Shown: piece by piece, positions 44,431 to 53,512 of the stretch | Position numbering within the stretch: position 1 is the first letter of the stretch | How the letters are laid out: the number at the start of each line of letters is the position of its first letter | Source of the DNA: Flavobacterium sp. LHD-85 | Lineage (GTDB): Bacteria > Bacteroidota > Bacteroidia > Flavobacteriales > Flavobacteriaceae | Assembly: GCF_030929595.1 (NCBI RefSeq) | Contig: NZ_JAVFVR010000001.1 | Location: forward strand, 744,001 to 808,000 | Reading direction: 5' to 3' | DNA length: 64,000 nucleotides | Notes under the pieces: generated by a model | The model's input: the letters and a program-made list of their open reading frames with translations, nothing else | Told to the model about the DNA's origin: nothing | The model's database searches: none | Made by a program: the position numbers and the translations under genes

Positions 44431-46602
44431 TTATAAATTTTCTTTGATAAAGTTGGTCATTTTAGTATAAAGCTGAACTCTCGTTTTTCCGCCATAAATA
44501 CCATGATCTTTATCTGGATAAATTTGAGAATCAAATTGTTTATTTGCCTGAATCAAAGCTTCCATCATTTGCATCGTGTTTTGAACATGAACATTGTCAT
44601 CTGCAGAACCGTGAATCAGCAAGAACTTTCCTTTCAATTTATCAACGTGATTTATAGGAGAGTTTTGATCATATCCGCTTGCATTTTCTTGCGGAGTCTG
44701 CATGTATCTTTCTGTATAAACACTGTCATAAAATCTCCAGTTTGTCACAGGAGCAACTGCGATTGCCATTTTGAAAACATCATTTCCTTGAAAAATACAG
44801 TTAGAAGCCATAAATCCACCATAGCTCCATCCAAAGATTCCAATTCTTGAAGCATCAACATAAGGATAAGCGCCAATTACTTTTGCGGCATCGATCTGAT
44901 CTTCAACTTCGTATTTTCCTAATTCTTTTTGAGTTACTTTTTTGAAATCAGCCCCTTTATAACCTGTCCCTCTTCCATCAACACAAGCCACGATGTAACC
45001 TTGCTGCGTTAATGAAGCGAACCAGTAATCATTAGAATTATTCCACTGATTTGCTACCTGCTGAGATCCTGGACCTGAATATTGGAACATGAAAACAGGA
45101 TATTTTTTTGAAGGATCAAAATCTTTTGGCTTCAAAATCCATGCGTTCAATTCGTTCCCTTTAGCTGTTTTTAAAACAAAATATTCTTTTGAAGGAAGAT
45201 TATATGCTTTCAATTTATCAGCAAGAGCTTGATTATTTTCGATAACCTGAATTTCTTTTCCTGATTTAGCCTCATTCAAAGTATAAGTTGTAGGCTGTGT
45301 ATTGCTTGAAAAAGTTGTAATGAAGTATTGGAAATTTGGACTAAAAGTCGCTGCACTTGTTCCTGTTTTTGAAGACAAACGCACTTTATTTTTTCCATCT
45401 AAACCAACTCTGTAAAGATCTCTATTAATAGAACCATTTTCTGTAGATTGGTAGAAAATAGTTTTCGTTTTTTCGTCAAAACCATAGTATGAAACCACTT
45501 CCCAGTTTCCTTTTGTAACTTGATTTTTAAGTTTTCCGTTTTTATCATATACGTAAATATGATTAAAACCGTCTTTTTCGCTAGTCCAGATAAAACTGTT
45601 GTCTTTTAAGAAAGTCAAATTATCAGTAATATCTACATAGGCTTTGTCTTTTTCATTTAAAACTACTTTTGAAGTTGCCGTATTACCATCAATAAACAAT
45701 ATATCTAAATTATCTTGATGACGGTTTAAAACCTGTGCAGAAAGTACATTGGCATCATTTGTCCATTGCATTCTTGCAATGTAGAAATCATTATATTTTC
45801 CTAAATCTACTTTTTTAGTTGCTCCTGCAACTACATCATAGATATGCAATGAAACTTCTGAGTTTTTTTCTCCTGCTTTAGGATATTTAAAAGTTTCAAT
45901 TTTTGGATATAAATCTTTATGGAAGATCGACATTGAAAACTCTGGAACCTGGCTTTCGTCAAAACGAATGTAAGCCACTTTTTTACTGTCTTTACTCCAG
46001 TCAAATGCACGCACAAAAGCAAACTCTTCTTCGTAAACCCAGTCAGTAATACCGTTTATAACTGCATTTTTCTTTCCATCTGTTGTAATAGCCGTAGATT
46101 TTTTTGATGCTACGTCGTATACATATAAGTTGTTTTCTTTTGCGTAAGCGATTTTAGTTCCGTCTGGTGAGAAAGTAGGCTCTTGAATCTGAAAATCAAC
46201 AAGTTTAACCAGAGATTTTGCTGCGATATCATAAAGGAAATAATCGGCAGTAAATGAGTGACGGAATATTTTAGTTGAATTACAAGCAATTAAAATCTTT
46301 TTTTCAGAAGCATCAAAAGTATAGCTGTTAATTCCGTTAGCAAGTTCTTTGTAGTTTTTAGTATCGATAAGATTTGATACTTTTTTCAGCGTCGCAAAAT
46401 CGTATAGATCAATCTGCATACTTCTGCTCGCTTGATCAACATTTAAAACAGTATATTGATTTGTATTTTTTAGCGATTGCAGTTCATCCATTCCTTTAGC
46501 CCGGAAAGTACCGCTAAAAACATTTTCGACAGTTATCTTCTGCTGCCCAAAAACAACTGCAGTTAAGAATAAAAGTACTGCAGTAAATTTGCTTGTATTC
46601 AT
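44431..46602 (-). CDS. S9 family dipeptidyl peptidase (DPP IV-type)
   Basis: The 723-residue serine peptidase has a signal peptide (about 1-19), an eight-bladed beta-propeller (about 60-480, with a WVYEEEFAFVRAFDWS segment including the Glu-Glu substrate-binding motif) and an alpha/beta hydrolase domain with Ser about 591 (GWSYGGFMAS), Asp about 667 (GSADDNVHVQNT) and His about 699 (DKDHGIYGG). DPP IV enzymes release X-Pro or X-Ala dipeptides. It is probably periplasmic and feeds the two downstream POT transporters. Confidence 0.94.
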   Translation of the reverse strand: MNTSKFTAVLLFLTAVVFGQQKITVENVFSGTFRAKGMDELQSLKNTNQYTVLNVDQASRSMQIDLYDFATLKKVSNLIDTKNYKELANGINSYTFDASEKKILIACNSTKIFRHSFTADYFLYDIAAKSLVKLVDFQIQEPTFSPDGTKIAYAKENNLYVYDVASKKSTAITTDGKKNAVINGITDWVYEEEFAFVRAFDWSKDSKKVAYIRFDESQVPEFSMSIFHKDLYPKIETFKYPKAGEKNSEVSLHIYDVVAGATKKVDLGKYNDFYIARMQWTNDANVLSAQVLNRHQDNLDILFIDGNTATSKVVLNEKDKAYVDITDNLTFLKDNSFIWTSEKDGFNHIYVYDKNGKLKNQVTKGNWEVVSYYGFDEKTKTIFYQSTENGSINRDLYRVGLDGKNKVRLSSKTGTSAATFSPNFQYFITTFSSNTQPTTYTLNEAKSGKEIQVIENNQALADKLKAYNLPSKEYFVLKTAKGNELNAWILKPKDFDPSKKYPVFMFQYSGPGSQQVANQWNNSNDYWFASLTQQGYIVACVDGRGTGYKGADFKKVTQKELGKYEVEDQIDAAKVIGAYPYVDASRIGIFGWSYGGFMASNCIFQGNDVFKMAIAVAPVTNWRFYDSVYTERYMQTPQENASGYDQNSPINHVDKLKGKFLLIHGSADDNVHVQNTMQMMEALIQANKQFDSQIYPDKDHGIYGGKTRVQLYTKMTNFIKENL

Positions 46603-46721
46603 TAGAATTATTTTAAATATAAAAAGAGCCCAATTTTAGTAAAAAAAATAAACATAATACACATTTTAAGTGTTAAATGTTAAAAAAAATAACGATTGCG
46701 TACTTTCATGTCTGAAATAGA

Positions 46722-46753
46722 TTGCAATCAAAACTCTTAAAATAGTATCTTTG
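46722..46753 (+). promoter_or_regulatory. Promoter of the HMG-CoA reductase gene
   Basis: TTG (46722-46724), 21 bases, TATCTTTG (46746-46753): full consensus, 29 bases before the ATG. Confidence 0.75.
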
Positions 46754-46782
46754 CCGCAACATTATTATTTAATACATTGAGA

Positions 46783-48096
46783 ATGAACAACGCTGTTGCC
46801 GGATTTTCTAAATTATCCAAAAAAGAAAAAATTAACTGGATTGCAAATGAATATTTTTCAAATCCTGAAGAGGCGCAAAATATTATAAGAAATTACTGGA
46901 ATTCAGACGAAAAGCTTCAGCAGCTTCATGATGAATTTATAGAAAACACCATTACAAACCTTTATATTCCACTTGGAGTTGCGCCTAATTTTTTGATCAA
47001 CGGAAAATACAAAACCATTCCGATGGCAATTGAAGAAAGTTCTGTAGTTGCTGCAGCTTCGAAAGCCGCAAAATACTGGTCAACTAGAGGCGGATTTAAA
47101 GCAACAATTATCGATACCGAAAAAATTGGCCAAGTTCATTTTACATATAGTGGGGATGCAGAAAAATTGACCCAGTTTTTTGACCAAATCAAGCCAAAAT
47201 TCTTTTCAGAAACGCAAAGTATTACCAAAAACATGCAACAGCGTGGTGGAGGTATTCTTGATATTAAATTAAAAGATAAAAGAAATTTACTAGAAAATTA
47301 CTATCAGCTTCATGCTACTTTTGAAACCAAAGACAGCATGGGAGCCAATTTCATCAATTCTTGTTTAGAGCAATTTGCTACCACTTTAAAAGAAGAAGCT
47401 CAAAATTCTGACTTATGTCAAAATGGAGAAAAGCTGGAAGTTGTAATGAGCATTCTCTCTAATTATGTCCCTCATTGTCTAGTTAGAGCCGAAGTTTCTT
47501 GTCCAATTGAAGATTTAGCAGAAAAACATATTACCAATCCTCAAGAATTTGCAGAACGTTTTGTACAAGCCGTTCAAATCGCAGAAGTTGAACCTTTTAG
47601 AGCGGTTACACATAATAAAGGCATCATGAATGGTGTTGATGCTGTAATTCTGGCAACAGGAAACGATTTTAGAGCCGTAGAAGCTGGCGTACACGCGTAT
47701 GCTGCTAAAAACGGACAATATTCAAGTTTATCTCATGCCAAAATTGAGAATGGAATTTTCAGTTTTTGGCTTGAAATTCCTTTGGCTGTTGGTACTGTTG
47801 GCGGTTTGACCTCTTTACATCCATTAGTAAAACTGTGCTTAGAGATTTTAGAAAAACCATCTGCTCCAGAATTAATGGAAATTGTAGCTGTTGCAGGTTT
47901 AGCACAAAATTTTGCAGCATTGCGTTCCTTAACTACAACAGGAATTCAAGAAGGCCACATGAAAATGCACCTTAATAACATTATCAATCAATTTGAAGCC
48001 ACTGATGAAGAGCGTCATTTAATTAAAACGCATTTCAAAAAAACAGCTGTTTCTCATAGCGCTGTGGTAGAATTTATTGAGAATTTAAGAAAATAA
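46783..48096 (+). CDS. Hydroxymethylglutaryl-CoA reductase, class II
   Basis: The 437-residue enzyme catalyses HMG-CoA to mevalonate (or the reverse). Class II features are present: MAIEESSVVAAASKAAKYW with the catalytic Glu, RAVTHNKGIMNGVDAVILATGNDFRAVEAG with Lys and Asp, and GIQEGHMKMHLNN with the catalytic His. ATG 46783 fits the N terminus (MNNAVAGFSKLSKKEK) better than the TTG at 46777. A kinase of the mevalonate pathway follows, so the biosynthetic direction for isoprenoids is favoured here. Confidence 0.94.
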   Translation: MNNAVAGFSKLSKKEKINWIANEYFSNPEEAQNIIRNYWNSDEKLQQLHDEFIENTITNLYIPLGVAPNFLINGKYKTIPMAIEESSVVAAASKAAKYWSTRGGFKATIIDTEKIGQVHFTYSGDAEKLTQFFDQIKPKFFSETQSITKNMQQRGGGILDIKLKDKRNLLENYYQLHATFETKDSMGANFINSCLEQFATTLKEEAQNSDLCQNGEKLEVVMSILSNYVPHCLVRAEVSCPIEDLAEKHITNPQEFAERFVQAVQIAEVEPFRAVTHNKGIMNGVDAVILATGNDFRAVEAGVHAYAAKNGQYSSLSHAKIENGIFSFWLEIPLAVGTVGGLTSLHPLVKLCLEILEKPSAPELMEIVAVAGLAQNFAALRSLTTTGIQEGHMKMHLNNIINQFEATDEERHLIKTHFKKTAVSHSAVVEFIENLRK

Positions 48097-48120
48097 CCTA
48101 GTTAAAAAATACAATATTTT

Positions 48121-48161
48121 AAATTCCAAATTCCAATGTTAGTTCTTGGAATTTGGAATTT
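48121..48161. repeat. AATTCCAAATTCC-family perfect hairpin
   Basis: AAATTCCAAATTCCAA (48121-48136) pairs perfectly over 16 bases with TTGGAATTTGGAATTT (48146-48161) around a 9-base loop; another TTTGGAATTT follows at 48166-48175. No T tract. It lies between the reductase and kinase genes. Confidence 0.8.
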
Positions 48162-48191
48162 CAGATTTGGAATTTATAATAAAAAACAAGT

Positions 48192-49100
48192 ATGTCAACA
48201 ACCTTTTATAGCAACGGAAAACTTTTTATCGCAGGAGAATATCTAGTATTGGACGGGGCAGATGCTTTTGCATTGCCAACAAAATTTGGTCAGGATTTAG
48301 TAATTGAAGATTTCGACAATAAACAGATTGAATGGAAAAGCTATGATAATGACAAACGTTTATGGTTTGAAGAAACTATTTCTTTTAATGAAGTTATAAA
48401 AGGATCAGATCCACAAATTGACACGGTAAAATCAACTTTGGTTAACATTCTTCATGCAGCTTATTTATTGAATCCAAAATTTATTGATAATTCTAACGGA
48501 TATAAAGTAAGCACGCATTTGAGTTTTCCAAAAAACTGGGGACTTGGAACTTCTTCTACCCTTATCAATAATATTGCGCAATGGGCCGAAATTAACGCTT
48601 TTACTTTACTAAAAAACAGTTTCGGAGGAAGTGGTTACGATATTGCCTGCGCACAAAATAACACTCCTGTTTTGTATCGCATAAAAGATAATTTTGTACA
48701 GCAGGTTGAATTTAATCCAGATTTTAAAGAGCATATTTATTTTGTTTATCTGAATAAAAAACAAAATAGCAAATCTGCTATATATTCATACAACAACCAT
48801 AAAAACAATCATTTGACAGAAAGTGTTGCACAAAACAACAAAATTACAAATGCTATTCTCCATGCCAAAACATTAAAAGAATTTGCCTCAGCGGTTCAGA
48901 AACACGAAATTCATTTGAGCAATGTTTTAGAAATGCAAACTATTAAAGAGGCTATTTTTCCAGATTTTAACGGTGTCATTAAAAGTCTTGGGGCTTGGGG
49001 TGGCGATTTTGTAATGGTGCTTTCTAAAGAAAATCCGAAAGAGTATTTCTTTAATAAAGGATACGAGACTATTTTGACTTACGAAGAAATGATTCTATAA
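48192..49100 (+). CDS. GYDIA family GHMP kinase (mevalonate pathway)
   Basis: The 302-residue protein is a GHMP kinase: an N-terminal KLFIAGEYLVLDGADAFALP, the ATP-binding loop GLGTSSTLIN and the FGGSGYDIACAQ motif that gives the family its name. Context right after HMG-CoA reductase points to phosphorylation of mevalonate or phosphomevalonate; which one is not decided by sequence. The C-terminal motif includes LGAWGGDFVMVL. It converges with the unknown gene at 49121. Confidence 0.88.
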   Translation: MSTTFYSNGKLFIAGEYLVLDGADAFALPTKFGQDLVIEDFDNKQIEWKSYDNDKRLWFEETISFNEVIKGSDPQIDTVKSTLVNILHAAYLLNPKFIDNSNGYKVSTHLSFPKNWGLGTSSTLINNIAQWAEINAFTLLKNSFGGSGYDIACAQNNTPVLYRIKDNFVQQVEFNPDFKEHIYFVYLNKKQNSKSAIYSYNNHKNNHLTESVAQNNKITNAILHAKTLKEFASAVQKHEIHLSNVLEMQTIKEAIFPDFNGVIKSLGAWGGDFVMVLSKENPKEYFFNKGYETILTYEEMIL

Positions 49101-49120
49101 GATCACTCTCCTAAAAACAA

Positions 49121-49564
49121 TTAATTTGCTCTTTTATTATTTTTAACGTGTTTTGTTTCCAAACGGCGAACAGATTTGCTTTCTTGCTCATTAGACTCTA
49201 TAAGTCTATTATGCAAGCGCTCAGCCATTTTTTCGATGCTATTTGTAATAGAATCGTACACTACTTCCATTCGGCGATGTTTCTCTTCTTTTACAGCCCT
49301 TAAAACATCTTCTACAAAAACTTTATCGTATTTTTCGGCAACAGAATCATGCGTGTTTGTTAATCTGATCACATAATCGTTGCTCAAGATAGTAACTTTA
49401 AAATGCTGCTCTTCATTACTCAAATAATATTTCCCGCCCAATTCATCAACATTGATGTCGGTGCTGCTCACTTTTAAAAGCTCAATTATAATACCATAAA
49501 TATGACTTTCTATTTTGGTATATACTCTTGGCTTCTTTCTGAAAAATTTAAAAGTAAAAAACAT
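49121..49564 (-). CDS. Conserved-looking protein of unknown function
   Basis: The 147-residue protein has no signal peptide or membrane helix. The first part (FFTFKFFRKKPRVYTKIESHIYGIIIELL) is basic and then hydrophobic; a beta-rich centre follows (YYLSNEEQHFKVTILSNDYVIRLTN) and a long, charged helix with coiled-coil character (about 85-135), ending in a basic tail. I recognise no domain. It converges with the GYDIA kinase gene with a 20-base gap and no visible terminator. Confidence 0.65.
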   Translation of the reverse strand: MFFTFKFFRKKPRVYTKIESHIYGIIIELLKVSSTDINVDELGGKYYLSNEEQHFKVTILSNDYVIRLTNTHDSVAEKYDKVFVEDVLRAVKEEKHRRMEVVYDSITNSIEKMAERLHNRLIESNEQESKSVRRLETKHVKNNKRAN

Positions 49565-49789
49565 TAAATGATTGGTTATTAAAGCTTTTGTTTTTAGTTA
49601 TTTATTCTTCTCTATTTTATTGTATGGCAAAAGCCAAAAATATGTTAAAAATAAAAATCCGAGCAAATTAACTGTAATAATTTGAAAATCACAAGTTTTT
49701 TAAATTAAATTTCGATAATTCCTATATACTTTAAGAAAATTAACGGTAAATAATTACAAAATAGAATTACTGGTATATTGTAAAAAAAG

Positions 49790-49826
49790 AAAAACCCCGA
49801 AACACCTAAAGCGTTTCGGGGTTTTT
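49790..49826 (-). terminator. Terminator of ppiD
   Basis: A 14-bp perfect stem AAAAACCCCGAAAC / GTTTCGGGGTTTTT with a 9-base loop; T run on the minus strand, 21 bases past the ppiD stop. The rest of the 283-base gap 49565-49847 holds nothing I can support. Confidence 0.9.
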
Positions 49827-49847
49827 ATATGATTAATTACTTTTTAC

Positions 49848-51947
49848 TTAGTAGTTAAATTGTAATCTGTTGTCTTCAATTTTAGCATTGTTTTTCAACG
49901 CTGGTAATACTCTACTTGCATCAGATGCGCTTTGAGCTTTTACTTTTTCTACATAAGCAGCGTGATTAGCAATTGCAGGAGCTTTTACTGTTTTGATGTT
50001 TTTTACAACGTATACTCCAGTATTTCCTTCAATTGGAGCAGAGATTTTATTTGCAGTTAAAGCAAATGCATTACCTACAACTCTTGGCTCTTGCCCAACT
50101 CCACCAGGTAGAACTGGATTATCAAGAGTTACATCTGCAGCTTGCTGAACAGCAACTCCCGCAGCTTTAGCGATAGCCTCAAGGCTTGAACCTTGCATTT
50201 TAGCTTTTAATAATTCTGCTTTTTTCTTGTTCTTCAAGATTGGCTCTACATAAGGTCTTGCCATATCAACAGAAACTAAACCAGATTTGTTTTCACCTTT
50301 ATATTGCGCAATAACGTGTCCGATGTTTGCAATTTCAAAACGTTTTACGTCTCCTTTACCTGTTTCTTTATCAAAAGCCCATCTTACAATGTTACGTTGG
50401 TTTCCTAATGGTCCAAATGCTTCATCCATAGCTTTTGCATTAACTGGCTGGGCAACTTTTAAACCTAATTCTTTTGCTGCAGCATTGAAATCTTTATCAG
50501 CAGCATCCATTTCAAATTTAGTTGCTAATGTAAATACTTTATCAGAAGTAGCTTCAGATGGCTCGATTTTTTGAGCAATTGTAGCTAAACGAATTCCGTC
50601 TTGTTTGTCTGTAATTTTGATTACGTGAAATCCGAAAGGAGTTTCAACTAAACCAACTTTACCAATTCCGTTGCTGAATACAAAATCATTGAAAGGTTTT
50701 ACCATTTGGTTTGGCCCAAAATATCCTAAATCACCACCTTGCTGTGCAGATGAATCATCAGAACTTGTAAAAGCCAACATCATAAAACTATCTGGATTAG
50801 CTTGAACTTGTGCTAAAATTTCTTCAGCTTTAGCTTTAGCTTCTTCTTTCGTTCTTTTTTCTTTTTGGTTTGGAGTTTGAGATCCTTCGTAACCAATTAA
50901 GATATGACTTGCTTTTGCATTAACACCAGCTTTAAATCCTTGAGATTTAGAAATCGCATAGTATCTTCCGTAAACGTATGGTCCGTAGATTGCTCCAGCA
51001 GGTAAGCTGAATAATTTGTCAGCATCAACAGCTGGCAATGCATTTTTAGGAACGTAAGTAGAATCGTAAGGAACATCAGAATTTGCATTTACAAATTCAG
51101 CAATGTTTGTAGCATTTCTAAATCCTGGCAACGAATCATTTTTACCAGTTTTTGCGTTGTAAACAACACTTCCTGATAATAATGCAGTCAATTTAGCTTT
51201 AATTTCAGCCTCATCTTCTTTAGAAGCTTTATCTTCAACTAAAACGTATTGAATTTCACGAGTTGCATCTGCTTTGAATTTTTTCTCGTTTTTCTTCATG
51301 TAAGCAACAATCTCGTCATCAGAAACTTTTACTTCACTATCTTTAATAGAAGAATATGGAGCAGCTGCAAATGCAAAACTTACTTTATTAGTTTCCATTT
51401 CATACTTTAATTTTCCTTCACTAGCAGTTGTGTAAAGTCCTGATTTAATTAAAGTATTATAGATTTGAAACTTCGCGTTCAATTCAGCATCTTTCTCTTT
51501 TTGAGCGATGTATTGCGCTGCTTCTGGATTTGATTTAAAATAATCTTTAAACTTAACAACATCAAAAATTCCTGCTGCGTTTAAAAACATTGGGTTTTTA
51601 CCAATATTTGGATCTGATTTCAAAACCTCTAAAATGTGTTTTTCACCAACTCTCAATCCTAATTTATCAAATTGCGATGACAATAAAGCGATTGAAACTT
51701 CTTGATCCCAAACTCTGTTTGCAGCTTCAGTGGAAGTTATACCTTGCCCACTTTTTTCAACATTACTAACTTTAACTCTAAAGTCTTCAAATGAAATATC
51801 TTTTCCATCGATGCTTCCTACATCTTTTGAACTTTGACCGAATGTTCCTCTTGTGAATAGATCTTGTATTATAAATGCAAATAATGCAAGTGCAATAACT
51901 CCTATCAATAAAGCGGAACGCTGTCTAATTTTTGCTAAAACTGCCAT
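49848..51947 (-). CDS. ppiD: PpiD/SurA-like periplasmic peptidyl-prolyl isomerase
   Basis: The 699-residue chaperone has one N-terminal membrane anchor (RSALLIGVIALALFAFIIQDLF, about 10-31), an extended SurA_N-like helical domain, a parvulin PPIase domain (about 345-460: ASHILIGYEGSQ, GGDLGYFGPNQMVKPFNDFVF, TPFGFHVIKITDK) and a C-terminal domain. PpiD assists folding of envelope proteins at the periplasmic face of the inner membrane. It is the last gene of the coaX-lptC cluster. Confidence 0.93.
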   Translation of the reverse strand: MAVLAKIRQRSALLIGVIALALFAFIIQDLFTRGTFGQSSKDVGSIDGKDISFEDFRVKVSNVEKSGQGITSTEAANRVWDQEVSIALLSSQFDKLGLRVGEKHILEVLKSDPNIGKNPMFLNAAGIFDVVKFKDYFKSNPEAAQYIAQKEKDAELNAKFQIYNTLIKSGLYTTASEGKLKYEMETNKVSFAFAAAPYSSIKDSEVKVSDDEIVAYMKKNEKKFKADATREIQYVLVEDKASKEDEAEIKAKLTALLSGSVVYNAKTGKNDSLPGFRNATNIAEFVNANSDVPYDSTYVPKNALPAVDADKLFSLPAGAIYGPYVYGRYYAISKSQGFKAGVNAKASHILIGYEGSQTPNQKEKRTKEEAKAKAEEILAQVQANPDSFMMLAFTSSDDSSAQQGGDLGYFGPNQMVKPFNDFVFSNGIGKVGLVETPFGFHVIKITDKQDGIRLATIAQKIEPSEATSDKVFTLATKFEMDAADKDFNAAAKELGLKVAQPVNAKAMDEAFGPLGNQRNIVRWAFDKETGKGDVKRFEIANIGHVIAQYKGENKSGLVSVDMARPYVEPILKNKKKAELLKAKMQGSSLEAIAKAAGVAVQQAADVTLDNPVLPGGVGQEPRVVGNAFALTANKISAPIEGNTGVYVVKNIKTVKAPAIANHAAYVEKVKAQSASDASRVLPALKNNAKIEDNRLQFNY

Positions 51948-52054
51948 TTTATTATCGTTAATTTTATATTCAGTTTGCGAAAATACAATTATCTAGTTAA
52001 TAACAATACAACTAGCGTTTTATTTTCAACATTTTTTTTCATTAATTTAAAAAA

Positions 52055-53311
52055 TCACTCTTTAATTGTCAATTTGACTAGTTCTATTTTCTTATTTGAC
52101 GCCTCTTCAATAGAAAAATGAAACTTATCTATTACAATCTTATCTCCTTTTTGTGGGATTTCTTTTGTATGATATACAATAAAACCTCCTAATGTGCCAT
52201 AAGAATCTTCTTCGGGAATCATTAATTTATAGGTTTCATTCAAATACTCGACATCTAATCGAGTTGAAAACAAGTATTTGCCTTCTCCTATTTCTTCTTC
52301 AATCAATTCCTCATCCAAATCATGTTCATCTTCAATTTCGCCGAAAAGCTCTTCTACAATATCTTCAATTGTAATAATTCCAGAAGTTCCTCCGTATTCA
52401 TCTAAAACAACAGCAACATTTTTTCGTTTTTTGATCAATAAATTCAGTACATCTTTTATTAAAATCGTTTCTGGAACAAATTCAACCGTCATTAAAACCG
52501 ATTTTATTGTTGTCGGCTTTTTAAACAAATCGAACGAATGGACATAACCTACAATATCATCTAATGAATTTTGGCTTACAATAATTTTAGAATATCCTGT
52601 TTCTATAAACAATGCTTTAAGATCATCTACTGTATCAAACAAATCTATATCTACAATTTCTGTTCGGGGCGTCATAATATCACGCGCCTTAACAGCGGAG
52701 AATTCTAATGCATTTTGAAAAATCTGAATTTCAGAATCCACTTCTTCATCTTCTTCAACTGTACTCATTTGTTCCGTAATATAATTTCCGAGTTCAATTC
52801 GGCTAAACAAATGAATTTGACTTCCTTCTGTTTTAAAAAATCTGCTCAGTACAAAATCTGCAATCCAAATAAAAAAGGTGGAGATGTAATAAAATAATCG
52901 GTAGAATAAATAAGCCGGAAGAGCCAGAATCTTGATTAAGGAATTGGCATAAATTTGAAAAAACACCTTCGGAAAAAACTCTGAAGTAAGCAAAACGACA
53001 AAGGTTGCAAGAAGTGTCTGGATAAGTATATTCCACCAATCAGAAAAATTCAATCCAAAATAAGCCATCCAACCTAAAATAAGATCGCCCATAAAAAAAC
53101 CGTAAATAACCAAGGCCACATTGTTGCCAATAAGCATGGCAGCAATAAATTTGGATGGATTTTCGGTTAGTTTTGTTAAGATTCGAGACAGAAAATCATC
53201 TTGTTTCTTTTCTATCTCAAGATAAATTTTGTTGGCGGATGTAAAAGCAATTTCCATCCCAGAGAAAAAGGCTGCTAGTATTAAACATATTATTATAATA
53301 CTAATTTCCAT
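52055..53311 (-). CDS. CNNM/CorC-type hemolysin family membrane protein
   Basis: The 418-residue protein has the DUF21 membrane domain (about 1-180, with FFSGMEIAFTSANKI and IGNNVALVIYGFFMG), a pair of CBS domains (about 195-325, RDIMTPRTEIVDID ... VVLDEYGGTSGIITIEDIVEELFG) and a CorC_HlyC domain (about 345-418, VEYLNETYKL with a YGTLGGFIVY stretch). Relatives export magnesium or affect metal homeostasis. The 'hemolysin' name is historical. It lies 2 bases after the small membrane protein gene. Confidence 0.92.
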   Translation of the reverse strand: MEISIIIICLILAAFFSGMEIAFTSANKIYLEIEKKQDDFLSRILTKLTENPSKFIAAMLIGNNVALVIYGFFMGDLILGWMAYFGLNFSDWWNILIQTLLATFVVLLTSEFFPKVFFQIYANSLIKILALPAYLFYRLFYYISTFFIWIADFVLSRFFKTEGSQIHLFSRIELGNYITEQMSTVEEDEEVDSEIQIFQNALEFSAVKARDIMTPRTEIVDIDLFDTVDDLKALFIETGYSKIIVSQNSLDDIVGYVHSFDLFKKPTTIKSVLMTVEFVPETILIKDVLNLLIKKRKNVAVVLDEYGGTSGIITIEDIVEELFGEIEDEHDLDEELIEEEIGEGKYLFSTRLDVEYLNETYKLMIPEEDSYGTLGGFIVYHTKEIPQKGDKIVIDKFHFSIEEASNKKIELVKLTIKE

Positions 53312-53313
53312 TT

Positions 53314-53508
53314 TTATTGGTTTTTGTTTCGATCGTTATGCTTATTAAGAAATCTTCTCCTAAAGAAAAACATAAAAATAGCCATTCCCGCAATTACAAA
53401 ATAAAAAGGATAGCTCTCATCTCCTTCATTTAGTTTCACTATACCATCGTAAGTAAAAAAAACCGCAAAAAGGATGTAAACGTATTGTGTATATTTTAAA
53501 TAACCCAT
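53314..53508 (-). CDS. Small two-helix membrane protein between lptC and the CorC gene
   Basis: The 64-residue protein (start ATG 53508, 4 bases after the lptC stop) has hydrophobic segments YVYILFAVFFTYDGIVKL and FYFVIAGMAIFMFFF followed by a basic tail (RRRFLNKHNDRNKNQ). A start at 53535 would overlap lptC by 23 bases. Tight packing in the cluster argues that it is real. Function unknown. Confidence 0.75.
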   Translation of the reverse strand: MGYLKYTQYVYILFAVFFTYDGIVKLNEGDESYPFYFVIAGMAIFMFFFRRRFLNKHNDRNKNQ

Positions 53509-53512
53509 AATA

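Noticed and set aside
49624..49671. A 15-codon ORF in the gap before ppiD
   Set aside because: Too short, with no supporting promoter or family signal.
52055..53311. Gliding motility protein GldE
   Set aside because: It has the same domain order (DUF21, CBS, CorC), but gldE normally sits by gldD and ssb; here the neighbours are lptC and ppiD, so the general CNNM/CorC call is safer.
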